From: Megalopta genalis
Taxonomy: Eukaryota; Arthropoda; Insecta; Hymenoptera; Halictidae
DNA: 64,000 nucleotides
NCBI RefSeq assembly: GCF_051020955.1
Contig: NC_135020.1
Span: 2,614,501-2,678,500, forward strand
Direction: 5' to 3'
Every line of letters begins with the position of its first letter. Position 1 is the stretch's first letter. Shown here piece by piece: positions 27,944 through 38,152 of the stretch. The translations under genes and the position numbers were made by a program. Under the pieces are notes generated by a model. It was not told the DNA's origin, ran no database searches, and saw nothing but the letters and a program-made list of their open reading frames with translations.

Positions 27944-28596
27944 TTGTTCTTGTTGTTCTTGTTGTTGTTGTTCATGCGGTTCTTGTTGTTGTTGCTCTTG
28001 CTGTTCTTGTTCTTGTTGTCCTTGTTGTTCTTTCTGTTCTTGTTGTTCTTGTTGTTGTTGTTGTTGTTCTTGCTGTTCTTGTTGTAGATGTTGTTTTTGT
28101 TGATCTTGTTGTTCTTGTTGTTCTTGTTGTTGTTCTTGTTGTTGTTGTTGTTGTTCTTGCTGTTCTTGTTGTAGTTGTTGTTGCTGTCCTTGTTATTGTT
28201 GTAGTTCTTGTTGTTCTTGTTGTTCTTGTTGTTCTTGTTGTTCTTGTTGTTCTTGTTGTTCTTGTTGTTCTTGTTGTTTTTGTTGATCTTGTTGTTCTTG
28301 TTGTTCTCGTTCTTCTTGTTGTTCTTGTTGTCCTTGTTGTTCTTGTTGTTCTTGTTGTTCTTGTTGTTCTTGTTGTTCTTGTTGTTCTTGTTGTTCTTGT
28401 TGTTCTTGTTGTTCTTGTTGTTCTTGTTGTTCTTGTTGTTCTTGTTGTTCTTGTTGTTTTTGCTGTTCATGTTGTTCTTGTTGTTCTTCTTGTTGTTGTT
28501 CTAGTTGTCCTTGTTGTTGTTGTCCTTGTTGTTCTTGTTGTTGTTGTCCTTGTTGTTCTTGTTGTGCTTGTTGTTCTTGTTGATCTTGTTGTTCTT

Positions 28597-28627
<31 letters not shown>

Positions 28628-29040
28628 CTCTCGTTGTTCTTGTTGTTGTTCTTGTTGTTCTTGTTGTTGTTGTTCATGCGGTTCTTGTTGTTGTTGCTCT
28701 TGCTGTTCTTGTTCTTGTTGTCCTTGTTGTTCTTTCTGTTCTTTTTGTTCTTGTTGTTGTTGTTGTTCTTGCTGTTCTTGTTGTAGATGTTGTTTTTGTT
28801 GATCTTGTTGTTCTTGTTGTTCTTGTTGTTGTTGTTGTTCTTGCTGTTCTTGTTGTAGTTGTTGTTGCTGTCCTTGTTATTGTTGTAGTTCTTGTTGTTC
28901 TTGTTGTTCTTGTTGTTCATGTTGTTTTTGTTGATCTTGTTGTTCTTGTTGTTCTTGTTGTTCTTCTTGCTGTTCTGGTTGTTCTTGTTGTTCTCGTTGT
29001 TCTCGTTGTTCTCGTTGTTCTCGTTGTTCTCGTTGTTCTC

Positions 29041-29071
<31 letters not shown>

Positions 29072-29377
29072 ATCTTGTTGTTCTTGTTGTTCTTGTTGCT
29101 CTTGTTGCTCTTGTTGCTCTTGTTGCTCTTGTTGCCCTTGTTGCTCTTGTTGCTCTTGTTGCTCTTGTTGCTCTTGTTGTTCTTGTTGTTCTGGTTGTTG
29201 ATGTTCTTGTTGTTCATGTTGTTGTTGTCCTTTTTGTTCTTGTTGTTGTTGTTGTTGTTGTTCTGGTTGTTGTTGTTGTTGTTGTTCATGTTGTTGTTGT
29301 TCTTGATGTTCTTGTTGTTCTTGTTGTTCTTGTTGTTCTTTTTGTTCTTGGTGTTCTTGTTGTTCTTGTTGTTCTAG

Positions 29378-29412
<35 letters not shown>

Positions 29413-30387
29413 CTTGTTGTTGTTCTCGTTGTTCTAGTTGTTCTCGTTTTTCTCGTTGTTCTTGTTGTTCTTTTTGCTCTTGTTGTTCTTGTTGTCCTTG
29501 TTGTTGTTGTTGCTGTTGTTGTTCTTGTTGTTCATGTTGTTGTTGTTCTGGTTGATGTTGTTGTTCTTGTTCTTGTTGTTGTTGTTGTTCTTGTTGTTCT
29601 TGTTGTTCTTGTTGTTCCTGTTGTTGTTGTTGTTCATGTTGTTCTTGTTGTTGTTGTTCATGTGGTTCTTGTTGTTGTTGCTCTTGCTGTTCTTGTTCTT
29701 GTTGTCCTTGTTGTTCTTGTTGTTCTTGTTGTTCTTGTTGTTCTTGTTGTTCTTGTTGTTCTTGTTGTTCTTGTTGTTCTTGTTGTTCTTGTTGTTCTTG
29801 TTGTTCTTGTTGTTCTTGTTGTTCTTGTTGTTCTTGTTGTTCTTGTTCTTCTTGTTGTTCTTGTTGTTCTTGTTGTTCTTGTTGTTCTTGTTGTTCTTGT
29901 TGTTCTTGTTGTTCTTGTTGTTCTTGTTGTTCTTGTTGTTCTTGTTGTTCTTGTTGTTCTTGTTGTTCTTGTTGTTCTTGTTGCTCTCGTTGTTCTTGTT
30001 GTTGTTCTTGTTGTTCTTGTTGTTGTTGTTCATGCGGTTCTTGTTGTTGTTGCTCTTGCTGTTCTTGTTCTTGTTGTCCTTGTTGTTCTTTCTGTTCTTT
30101 TTGTTCTTGTTGTTGTTGTTGTTCTTGCTGTTCTTGTTGTAGATGTTGTTTTTGTTGATCTTGTTGTTCTTGTTGTTCTTGTTGTTGTTGTTGTTCTTGC
30201 TGTTCTTGTTGTAGTTGTTGTTGCTGTCCTTGTTATTGTTGTAGTTCTTGTTGTTCTTGTTGTTCTTGTTGTTCATGTTGTTTTTGTTGATCTTGTTGTT
30301 CTTGTTGTTCTTGTTGTTCTTCTTGCTGTTCTGGTTGTTCTTGTTGTTCTCGTTGTTCTCGTTGTTCTCGTTGTTCTCGTTGTTCTC

Positions 30388-30418
<31 letters not shown>

Positions 30419-30724
30419 ATCTTGTTGTTCTTGTTGTTCTTGTTGCTCTTGTTGCTCTTGTTGCTCTTGTTGCTCTTGTTGCCCTTGTTGCTCTTGTTGC
30501 TCTTGTTGCTCTTGTTGCTCTTGTTGTTCTTGTTGTTCTGGTTGTTGATGTTCTTGTTGTTCATGTTGTTGTTGACCTTTTTGTTCTTGTTGTTGTTGTT
30601 GTTGTTGTTCTGGTTGTTGATGTTGTTGTTGTTCATGTTGTTGTTGTTCTTGATGTTCTTGTTGTTCTTGTTGTTCTTGTTGTTCTTTTTGTTCTTGGTG
30701 TTCTTGTTGTTCTTGTTGTTCTAG

Positions 30725-30768
<44 letters not shown>

Positions 30769-31327
30769 CTTGTTGTTGTTCTCGTTGTTCTCGTTGTTCT
30801 CGTTTTTCTCGTTGTTCTTGTTGTTCTTTTTGCTCTTGTTGTTCTTGTTGTCCTTGTTGTTGTTGTTGCTGTTGTTGTTCTTGTTGTTCATGTTGTTGTT
30901 GTTCTGGTTGATGTTGTTGTTCTTGTTCTTGTTGTTCTTGTTGTTCTTGTTGTTCTTGTTGTTCTTGTTGTTCTTGTTGTTCCTGTTGTTGTTGTTGTTC
31001 ATGTTGTTCTTGTTGTTGTTGTTCATGTGGTTCTTGTTGTTGTTGCTCTTGCTGTTCTTGTTCTTGTTGTCCTTGTTGTTCTTGTTGTTCTTGTTGTTCT
31101 TGTTGTTCTTGTTGTTCTTGTTGTTCTTGTTGTTCTTGTTGTTCTTGTTGTTCTTGTTGTTCTTCTTGCTGTTCTGGTTGTCCTTGTTGTTCTTGTTATT
31201 CTTGTTGTTCTCGTTGTTCTCGTTGTTCTTGTTGTTCTTGTTGTTCTTGTTGTTCTTGTTGTTCTTGTTGTTCTTGTTGTTCTTGTTGTTCTTGTTGTTC
31301 ATGTTGTTCTTGTTGTTCATGTTGTTC

Positions 31328-31362
<35 letters not shown>

Positions 31363-32677
31363 CTTGCTGTTCTTGTTCTTGTTGCTCTTGTTGTTCTTGT
31401 TGTTCTTGTTGTTCCTGTTGTTCTTGTTGTTCTTGTTGTTGTTGTTGTTCTTGTTGTTGTTCTTGTTTTTGTTGTTCTTGTTGTTGTTGTTGTTCTTCCT
31501 GTTCTTGTTCTTGTTGCTCTTGTTGCTCTTGTTGTTCTTGTTGTTCTTGCTGTTCTTTCTGTTCATGTTGTTCTTGTTGTTCTTCTTGTTGTTGTTGTTG
31601 TCCTTGTTGTTCTTGTTGTTCTTGTTGTTCTTGTTGTTCTTGTTGTTCTTGTTGTTCTTGTTGTTCTTGTTGTTCTTGTTGTTCTTGTTGTTCTTGTTGT
31701 TCTTGTTGTTCTTGTTGTTCTTGTTGTTCTTGTTGTTCTTGTTGTTCTTGTTGTTCTTGTTGTTCTTGTTGTTCTTGTTGTTCTTGTTGTTCTTGTTGTA
31801 CTTGTTGTTCTAGTTGTTCTTGTTGTTCTTGTTGTTCTTGTTGTTCTTGTTGTTCTTGTTGTTCTTGTTATTGTTTTAGTTCTTGTTGTTCTTGTTGTTC
31901 TTGTTGTTCTTGTTGTTCTTGTTGTTCTTGTTGTTTTTGTTGATCTTGTTGTTCTTGTTGTTCTTGTTCTTCTTGTTGTTCTTGTTGTCCTTGTTGTTCT
32001 TGTTGTTCTTGTTGTTCTTGTTGTTCTTGTTGATCTTGTTGTTCTTGTTGTTCTTGTTGTTCTTGTTGTTCTTGTTGTTCTTGTTGTTCTTGTTGTTCAT
32101 GTTGTTGTTGTCCTTTTTGTTCTTGTTGTTGTTGTTGTTGTTGTTCTGGTTGTTGATGTTGTTGTTGTTCATGTTGTTGTTGCTCTTGTTGTTCTTGTTG
32201 TTCTTGTTGTTCTTGTTGTACTTGTTGTTCTTGTTGTTCTTGTTGTTCTTGGTGTTCTTGGTGTTCTTGTTGTTCTTCTTGTTCTAGTTGTTGTTGTTGT
32301 TGTTCTTGTTGTTGTTCTTCTTGTTCTTCTCGTCGTTCTTGTTGTTCTGGTTGTTCTTCTTGCTGTTCTGGTTGTTCTTGTTGTTCTCGTTGTTCTCGTT
32401 GTTCTCGTTGTTCTCGTTGTTCTCGTTGTTCTTGTTGTTCTTGTTGTTCTTGTTGTTCTTGTTGTTCTTGTTGTTTTTGTTGATCTGGTTGTTCTTGTTG
32501 TTCTTGTTGTTCTTGTTGTTCTTGTTGTTCTTCTTGCTGTTCTGGTTGTCCTTGTTGTTCTTGTTATTCTTGTTGTTCTCGTTGTTCTCGTTGTTCTTGT
32601 TGTTCTTGTTGTTCTTGTTGTTCTTGTTGTTCTTGTTGTTCTTGTTGTTCATGTTGTTCTTGTTGTTCATGTTGTTC

Positions 32678-32709
<32 letters not shown>

Positions 32710-32853
32710 CTTGCTGTTCTTGTTCTTGTTGCTCTTGTTGTTCTTGTTGTTCTTGTTGTTGTTGTTGTTCTTGTTGTTGTTCGTGTTGTTCTTGTTGTTG
32801 TTCTTGTTTTTGTTGTTCTTGTTGTTGTTGTTGTTCTTCCTGTTCTTGTTCTT

Positions 32854-32884
<31 letters not shown>

Positions 32885-33363
32885 TTCTTGCTGTTCTTTC
32901 TGTTCATGTTGTTCTTGTTGTTCTTCTTGTTGTTGTTGTTGTCCTTGTTGTTCTTGTTGTTCTTGTTGTTCTTGTTGTTCTTGTTGTTCTTGTTGTTCTT
33001 GTTGTTCTTGTTGTTCTTGTTGTTCTTGTTGTTCTTGTTGTTCTTGTTGTTCTTGTTGTTCTTGTTGTTCTTGTTGTTCTTGTTGTTCTTGTTGTTCTTG
33101 TTGTTCTTGTTGTACTTGTTGTTCTAGTTGTTCTTGTTGTTCTTGTTGTTCTTGTTGTTCTTGTTGTTCTTGTTGTTCTTTCTGTTCTTGTTGTTCTTGT
33201 TGTTGTTGTTGTTGTTCTTGCTGTTCTTGTTGTAGATGTTGTTTTTGTTGATCTTGTTGTTCTTGTTGTTCTTGTTGTTGTTGTTGTTGTTCTTGCTGTT
33301 CTTGTTGTAGTTGTTGTTGCTGTCCTTGTTATTGTTGTAGTTCTTGTTGTTCTTGTTGTTCTT

Positions 33364-33394
<31 letters not shown>

Positions 33395-34105
33395 TTGTTC
33401 TTGTTGTTCTTGTTGTTGTTGTTCATGCGGTTCTTGTTGTTGTTGCTCTTGCTGTTCTTGTTCTTGTTGTCCTTGTTGTTCTTTCTGTTCTTGTTGTTCT
33501 TGTTGTTGTTCTTGTTGTTCTTGCTGTTCTTGTTGTAGATGTTGTTTTTGTTGATCTTGTTGTTCTTGTTGTTCTTGTTGTTGTTCTTGTTGTTGTTGTT
33601 GTTGTTCCTGCTGTTCTTGTTGTAGTTGTTGTTGCTGTCCTTGTTATTGTTGTAGTTCTTGTTGTTCTTGTTGTTCTTGTTGTTCTTGTTGTTCTTGTTG
33701 TTCTTGTTGTTCTTGTTGTTCTTGTTGTTTTTGTTGATCTTGTTGTTCTTGTTGTTCTCGTTCTTCTTGTTGTTCTTGTTGTCCTTGTTGTTCTTGTTGT
33801 TCTTGTTGATCTTGTTGTTCTTGTTGCTCTTGTTGATCTTGTTGTTCTTGTTGTTCTGGTTGTTGATGTTTTTGTTGTTCATGTTGTTGTTGTCCTTTTT
33901 GTTCTTCTTGTTGTTGTTGTTGTTGTTCTGGTTGTTGATGTTGTTGTTGTTCATGTTGTTGTTGTTCTTGATGTTCTTGTTGTTCTTGTTGTTCTTGTTG
34001 TTCTTTTTGTTCTTGGTGTTCTTGTTGTTCTTGTTGTTCTAGTTGTTGTTGTTGTTCTTGTTGTTCTTTTTGTTCTTGGTGTTCTTGTTGTTCTTGTTGT
34101 TCTAG

Positions 34106-34137
<32 letters not shown>

Positions 34138-36723
34138 CTTGTTGTTGTTCTCGTTGTTCTCGTTGTTCTCGTTTTTCTCGTTGTTCTTGTTGTTCTTTTT
34201 GCTCTTGTTGTTCTTGTTGTCCTTGTTGTTGTTGTTGCTGTTGTTGTTCTTGTTGTTCATGTTGTTGTTGTTCTGGTTGATGTTGTTGTTCTTGTTCTTG
34301 TTGTTCTTGTTGTTCTTGTTGTCCTTGTTGTTCTTGTTGTTCCTGTTGTTGTTGTTGTTCATGTTGTTCTTGTTGTTGTTGTTCATGTGGTTCTTGTTGT
34401 TGTTGCTCTTGCTGTTCTTGTTCTTGTTGTCCTTGTTGTTCTTTCTGTTCTTGTTGTTCTTGTTGTTGTTGTTGTTGTTGTTGTTGATGTTCTTGTTGTT
34501 GTTCTCGTTGTTCTCGTTGTTCTCGTTGTTCTCGTTGTTCTCGTTGTTCTCGTTGTTCTTGTTGTTCTTGTTGTTCTTGTTGTTCTTGTTGTTCTTGTTG
34601 TTTTTGTTGATCTGGTTGTTCTTGTTGTTCTTGTTGTTCTTGTTGTTCTTCTTGCTGTTCTGGTTGTCCTTGTTGTTCTTGTTATTCTTGTTGTTCTCGT
34701 TGTTCTCGTTGTTCTTGTTGTTCTTGTTGTTCTTGTTGTTCTTGTTGTTCTTGTTGTTCTTGTTGTTCTTGTTGTTCTTGTTGTTCATGTTGTTCTTGTT
34801 GTTCATGTTGTTCTTGTTGTTGTTGTTGTTGTTGTTGTTGTTCTTGCTGTTCTTGTTCTTGTTGCTCTTGTTGTTCTTGTTGTTCTTGTTGTTCCTGTTG
34901 TTCTTGTTGTTCTTGTTGTTGTTGTTGTTCTTGTTGTTGTTCTTGTTTTTGTTGTTCTTGTTGTTGTTGTTGTTCTTCCTGTTCTTGTTCTTGTTGCTCT
35001 TGTTGCTCTTGTTGTTCTTGTTGTTCTTGCTGTTCTTTCTGTTCATGTTGTTCTTGTTGTTCTTCTTGTTGTTGTTGTTGTCCTTGTTGTTCTTGTTGTT
35101 CTTGTTGTTCTTGTTGTTCTTGTTGTTCTTGTTGTTCTTGTTGTTCTTGTTGTTCTTGTTGTTCTTGTTGTTCTTGTTGTTCTTGTTGTTCTTGTTGTTC
35201 TTGTTGTTCTTGTTGTTCTTGTTGTTCTTGTTGTTCTTGTTGTTCTTGTTGTTCTTGTTGTTCTTGTTGTTCTTGTTGTACTTGTTGTTCTAGTTGTTCT
35301 TGTTGTTCTTGTTGTTCTTGTTGTTCTTGTTGTTCTTGTTGTTCTTGTTATTGTTTTAGTTCTTGTTGTTCTTGTTGTTCTTGTTGTTCTTGTTGTTCTT
35401 GTTGTTCTTGTTGTTTTTGTTGATCTTGTTGTTCTTGTTGTTCTTGTTCTTCTTGTTGTTCTTGTTGTCCTTGTTGTTCTTGTTGTTCTTGTTGTTCTTG
35501 TTGTTCTTGTTGATCTTGTTGTTCTTGTTGTTCTTGTTGTTCTTGTTGTTCTTGTTGTTCTTGTTGTTCTTGTTGTTCATGTTGTTGTTGTCCTTTTTGT
35601 TCTTGTTGTTGTTGTTGTTGTTGTTCTGGTTGTTGATGTTGTTGTTGTTCATGTTGTTGTTGCTCTTGTTGTTCTTGTTGTTCTTGTTGTTCTTGTTGTA
35701 CTTGTTGTTCTTGTTGTTCTTGTTGTTCTTGGTGTTCTTGGTGTTCTTGTTGTTCTTCTTGTTCTAGTTGTTGTTGTTGTTGTTCTTGTTGTTGTTCTTC
35801 TTGTTCTTCTCGTTGTTCTTGTTGTTCTGGTTGTTCTTCTTGCTGTTCTGGTTGTTCTTGTTGTTCTCGTTATTCTCGTTGTTCTCGTTGTTCTCGTTGT
35901 TCTCGTTGTGCTCGTTGTTCTCGTTGTTCTCGTTGTTCTTGTTGTTCTTGTTGTTCTTGTTGTTCTTGTTGTTCTTGTTGTTCTTGTTGTTCTTGTTGTT
36001 CTTGTTGTTCTTTTTGTTCTTGTTGTTCTTGTTGTTCTTGTTGTTCTTGTTGTTCTTGTTGTTCTTGTTGTTCTTGTTGTTCTTGTTGTTCTTGTTGTTC
36101 TTGTTGTTCTTGTTGTTCTTGTTGTTCTTGTTGTTCTTGTTGTTCTTGTTGTTCTTGTTGTTCTTGTTGTTCTTGTTGTTCTTGTTGTTCTTGTTGTTCT
36201 TGTTGTTCTTGTTGTTCTTGTTGTTCTTGTTGTTCTTGTTGTTCTTGTTGTTCTTGTTGTTCTTGTTGTTCTTGTTCTTGTTGTTCTTGTTGTTCTTGTT
36301 GTTGTTGTTCTTGCTGTTCTTGTTGTAGTTGTTGTTGTTGTCCTTGTTGTTGTTGTAGTTCTTGTTGTTCTTGTTGTTCTTGTTGATCTTGTTGTTCTTG
36401 TTGTTCTCGTTGTTCTCGTTGTTCTTGTTGTTCTTGTTGTTCTTGTTGTTCTTGTTGTTCTTGTTGTTCTTGTTGTTCATGTTGTTCTTGTTGTTGTTGT
36501 TGTTCTTGCTGTCCTTGTTGTAGTTGTTGTTGCTGTCCTTGTTATTGTTGTAGTTCTTGTTGTTCTTGTTGTTCTTGTTGTTCTTGTTGTTCATGTTGTT
36601 TTTGTTGATCTTGTTGTTCTTGTTGTTCTTGTTGTTCTTGTTGTTCTTCTTGCTGTTCTGGTTGTTCTTGTTGTTCTCGTTGTTCTCGTTGTTCTCGTTG
36701 TTCTCGTTGTTCTCGTTGTTCTC

Positions 36724-36754
<31 letters not shown>

Positions 36755-37069
36755 ATCTTGTTGTTCTTGTTGTTCTTGTTGCTCTTGTTGCTCTTGTTGC
36801 TCTTGTTGCTCTTGTTGCCCTTGTTGCTCTTGTTGCTCTTGTTGCTCTTGTTGCTCTTGTTGCTCTTGTTGCTCTTGTTGTTCTTGTTGTTCTGGTTGTT
36901 GATGTTCTTGTTGTTGTTGTCCTTTTTGTTCTTGTTGTTGTTGTTGTTGTTGTTCTGGTTGTTGATGTTGTTGTTGTTCATGTTGTTGTCGTTCTTGATG
37001 TTCTTGTTGTTCTTGTTGTTCTTGTTGTTCTTTTTGTTCTGGGTGTTCTTGTTGTTCTTGTTGTCCTAG

Positions 37070-37107
<38 letters not shown>

Positions 37108-37986
37108 CTTGTTGTTGTTCTCGTTGTTCTCGTTGTTCTCGTTTTTCTTGTTGTTCTTGTTGTTCTTTTCGCTCTTGTTGTTCTCGTTGTTCTTGTTTTT
37201 CTTGTGGTTCTTGTTGTTCTTGCTGTTCTTGTTCTTGTTGCTCTTGTTGTTCTTGTTGTTCTTGTTGTTCTTGTTGTACTTGTTGTTCTTGTTGTTCTTG
37301 TTGTTCTCGTTGTTCTCGTTGTTCTCTTTGTCCTCGTTGTTCTCGTTGATCTCGTTGTTCTCGTTGTTCTTGTTTTTCTTGTGGTTCTTGTTGTTCTTGC
37401 TGTTCTTGTTCTTGTTGCTCTTGTTGTTCTTGTTGTTCTTGTTGTTCTTGTTGTACTTGTTGTTCTTGTTGTTCTTGTTGTTCTTGGTGTTCTTGGTGTT
37501 CTTGTTGTTCTTCTTGTTCTAGTTGTTGTTGTTGTTGTTCTTGTTGTTGTTCTTCTTGTTCTTCTCGTTGTTCTTGTTGTTCTGGTTGTTCTTCTTGCTG
37601 TTCTGGTTGTTCTTGTTGTTCTCGTTATTCTCGTTGTTCTCGTTGTTCTCGTTGTTCTCGTTGTTCTCGTTGTTCTCGTTGTGCTCGTTGTTCTCGTTGT
37701 TCTCGTTGGTCTTGTTGTTCTTGTTGTTCTTGTTGTTCTTGTTGTTCTTGTTGTTCTTGTTGTTCTTGTTGTTCTTGTTGTTCTTGTTGTTCTTGTTGTT
37801 CTTGTTGTTCTTGTTGTTCTTGTTGTTATTGTTGTTCTTGTTGTTCTTGTTGTTCTTGTTGTTTTTGCTGTTCATGTTGTTCTTGTTGTTCTTCTTGTTG
37901 TTGTTCTAGTTGTCCTTGTTGTTCTTGTTGTTGTTGTCCTTGTTGTTGTTGTTGTGCTTGTTGTTCTTGTTGATCTTGTTGTTCTT

Positions 37987-38035
<49 letters not shown>

Positions 38036-38149
38036 TTGTTCTTGTTGTTCTTGTTGTTGTTGTTCATGCGGTTCTTGTTGTTGTTGCTCTTGCTGTTCTT
38101 GTTCTTGTTGTCCTTGTTGTTCTTTCTGTTCTTGTTGTTGTTGTTGTTG
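2..38149 (-). CDS. Giant Gln/Glu-rich repeat protein, downstream part (needs UAA/UAG = Gln)
   Basis: This continues the same - strand Gln-Gln-Glu reading after a 1-bp shift at 38150, for about 12,716 codons, and leaves the window at base 1 without a terminator I can identify. A TGA stop would be expected if UAA and UAG are sense codons, and none is seen. In-frame TAA codons recur at conserved module positions, for example 515-517, 1607-1609, 2216-2218, 31196-31198 and 31868-31870; sister copies of several have CAA there. Modules contain Arg-Glu-Gln runs, poly-Gln of 10-14 residues, and the landmarks QGQLEQQQEEQQEQHEQQK and EPHE. Non-Gln/Glu residues are mostly one base change from CAA or GAA, as expected if the sequence grew from a QQE seed. 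The composition resembles involucrin or trichohyalin, but that is composition only and not evidence of homology. A non-coding satellite is the main alternative. Confidence 0.42.
84..144 (-). repeat. Gln-Leu-Glu landmark module (QGQLEQQQEEQQEQHEQQK)
   Basis: The + strand ctagttgtcc preceded by gttcttcttgttgttgtt and gctgttcatgttg reads on the - strand as QGQLEQQQEEQQEQHEQQK in + strand reverse order. Close copies recur at about 3893, 4751, 5412, 5600, 6269, 10898, 19730, 44988, 54813, 62400 and elsewhere. The Leu codon is always CTA, one change from CAA. It is the most complex recurring element of the array and would be the best probe for ordering modules. Confidence 0.75.
298..310 (-). repeat. 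Glu-Pro-His-Glu landmark (GAA CCG CAT GAA)
   Basis: The + strand gttcatgcggttc is found about 34 times, for example near 301, 4051, 11056, 19888, 25642, 33424, 42164, 50633, 60605 and 63818. Four copies read gttcatgtgg (29659, 31024, 34384, 40730), a silent CCG to CCA change. It sits about 60 bp from a ctttctg Lys variant in a constant context, so each occurrence marks one module. Confidence 0.85.
515..517 (-). other. Conserved in-frame TAA, first family
   Basis: The + strand gctgtccttgttattgttgtagttc reads on the - strand CTA CAA CAA TAA CAA GGA CAG. The TAA is kept in dozens of modules (about 4300, 5152, 5945, 11302, 20502, 38305, 45363, 61023 and others). The related module at 2005-2025 has CAA at the same position. 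Its persistence through many rounds of duplication means it is tolerated or the sequence is not translated. Confidence 0.85.
635..693 (-). repeat. Arg-Glu-Gln triplet block
   Basis: The + strand gttctcgttgttctcg pattern reads as repeated CGA GAA CAA, six or so units here. Similar blocks occur throughout (about 1604-1682, 2880-2955, 36678-36726, 40858-41025, 61770-61880). Many contain one TAA in place of CAA near one end and one GCA or ACA in place of GAA. The blocks would alternate charge within an otherwise acidic chain. Confidence 0.8.
740..835 (-). repeat. Glu block written only with GAG
   Basis: Here every Glu codon of the Gln-Gln-Glu unit is GAG (+ strand ttgttgctc) instead of GAA, with one GGG (ttgccc) in the middle. 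The block recurs at about 6885, 7745, 13905, 23333, 29095, 30443, 36780, 40160, 43888, 47495, 48120 and 51735, nearly always with the single GGG. The shared silent variant shows local spread of one 9-bp unit before the larger modules were copied. Confidence 0.8.
1031..1066 (-). repeat. Poly-Gln run next to a Leu landmark (CAA x11)
   Basis: After the ctag landmark the + strand has 11 uninterrupted TTG triplets, read as 11 CAA on the - strand. Homologous runs occur at 7166, 8039, 14180, 23651 (11 each), 30725 (14), 34106 (10), 37070 (12), 40452 (10), 44175 and 48414 (13 each). Length varies between otherwise close sister modules, as expected for an unstable CAA tract. Confidence 0.8.
1607..1609 (-). 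other. Conserved in-frame TAA inside Arg-Glu-Gln blocks
   Basis: The + strand ttctcgttattctcg reads CGA GAA TAA CGA GAA, with TAA exactly where the block otherwise has CAA. The variant recurs at about 2545, 9557, 15215, 16490, 23924, 35875, 42894, 55428, 57798, 59121, 61776 and 62997. Confidence 0.85.
2216..2218 (-). other. Conserved in-frame TAA, third family
   Basis: The + strand gttcttattgttcttgttgttcctg gives CAA TAA GAA on the - strand, replacing the first Gln of a Gln-Gln-Glu unit. It recurs near 3515, 9230, 10530, 15824, 17161, 18217, 19237, 21706, 24118, 25039 and 26596. The related modules near 31400 and 54190 have CAA here. Confidence 0.8.
2720..2758 (-). repeat. His block (Glu-His-Gln x2) before a Gln-Leu-Glu site
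   Basis: The + strand cttggtgttcttggtg reads as GAA CAC CAA twice. It recurs at about 7390, 9735, 15075, 16350, 32250, 37485, 44583 (three units), 45840, 53215, 57658 and 61651, almost always just before the ttcttcttgttctag landmark. At 23896 one copy reads GAC instead of CAC. Confidence 0.75.
7600..14610. repeat. Higher-order repeat, 7,005-bp unit, copy 2
   Basis: Near-identical tandem copy of 595-7599. The offset is 7,005 bp over most of its length and 7,014 bp where one extra 9-bp unit has been gained. Both offsets are multiples of 3 and the second is also a multiple of the pattern change, so the Gln-Gln-Glu phase is kept. The match extends to at least the poly-Gln run at 14180, which corresponds to 7166. 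The high similarity suggests a recent duplication by unequal exchange, or an assembly loop. Confidence 0.85.
14611..18055. repeat. Shortened third copy of the 7-kb unit
   Basis: The order of landmarks from 14774 follows that of 8498 and 1484: the Gln-Leu-Glu sites at 15110 and 16382, then the module at 17630 that matches 10901 and 3896. Spacing to copy 2 is about 6.2-6.7 kb rather than 7.0 kb, so some internal material is missing. The copy carries private variants, for example catgtag at 15932-15938 where sister copies read catgttg. It breaks up into rearranged modules near 18 kb. Confidence 0.7.
18060..20950. repeat. Module block repeated at about 5.8-kb spacing, copy 1
   Basis: The blocks at 18697-19344, 19520-19732, 19733-19999 and 20516-20930 recur in the same order at 24508-25146, 25304-25489, 25541-25753 and 26297-26700, with offsets of about 5.75-5.81 kb. 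The block mixes the Glu-Pro-His-Glu module (20254, 20659) with the Gln-Leu-Glu landmark module. The edges are approximate. Confidence 0.65.
23860..26750. repeat. Module block repeated at about 5.8-kb spacing, copy 2
   Basis: Second copy of the 18060-20950 block. It differs by short deletions and by an internal rearrangement around 25520-26040, where two partial modules are joined and a Glu-Pro-His-Glu landmark at 26035 follows an unusual poly-Gln stretch. This suggests exchange within the array rather than simple slippage. Confidence 0.6.
30721..34101. repeat. 3.4-kb higher-order unit, copy 1
   Basis: It begins at a Gln-Leu-Glu site followed by a run of 14 TTG triplets. The blocks at 31876-32172 and 31883-32287 recur without visible change in translation at 35356-35652 and 35363-35767 (offset 3,480 bp), while the start is offset 3,381 bp. 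A private TAA plus Lys variant at 31868-31877 (gttattgttttag) is shared with 35348 only, marking the pair as close sisters. Confidence 0.75.
34102..37060. repeat. 3.4-kb higher-order unit, copy 2
   Basis: Sister of 30721-34101 with a run of 10 TTG triplets at its start instead of 14. It has an extra Arg-Glu-Gln block and an extra ttgttgttgttgatg stretch near 34465-34560. The distal part (35764 onward) switches to the module type seen at 2755 and 42788. A third relative of the proximal part lies at 40448-41702. Confidence 0.65.
37826..37828 (-). other. Isolated in-frame TAA at a Glu position
   Basis: The + strand gttgttattgttgttc has A where the unit has C, so GAA becomes TAA on the - strand. 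The same type of change is seen at 52581-52583 and 61641-61643. These three are not at Gln positions. They would be Glu to Gln changes if UAA is Gln, silent if UAA is Glu, or nonsense changes in the standard code. Confidence 0.8.
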
Positions 38150-38152
38150 TTT
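38150..38152. other. Single +1 frameshift in the array
   Basis: The + strand reads ...TTGTTGTTG T TTGTTGTTC..., one extra T inside a TTG run. Sister copies (for example around 17850-17880) have only whole triplets here. Landmark frames are in one phase below this point (codon starts congruent to 2 modulo 3) and in the next phase above it (0 modulo 3). It is the only phase change I found in 64 kb. It is also what ends the + strand Val-Val-Leu frame at 38193. A long-read homopolymer error is the simplest cause; a real frameshift or a junction between two arrays is possible. Confidence 0.85.

Noticed and set aside
38150..38152. Programmed +1 frameshift as in Euplotes
   Set aside because: Euplotes sites are AAA followed by a stop and that genus keeps UAA and UAG as stops, which conflicts with the many in-frame TAA here. 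A homopolymer error is simpler.
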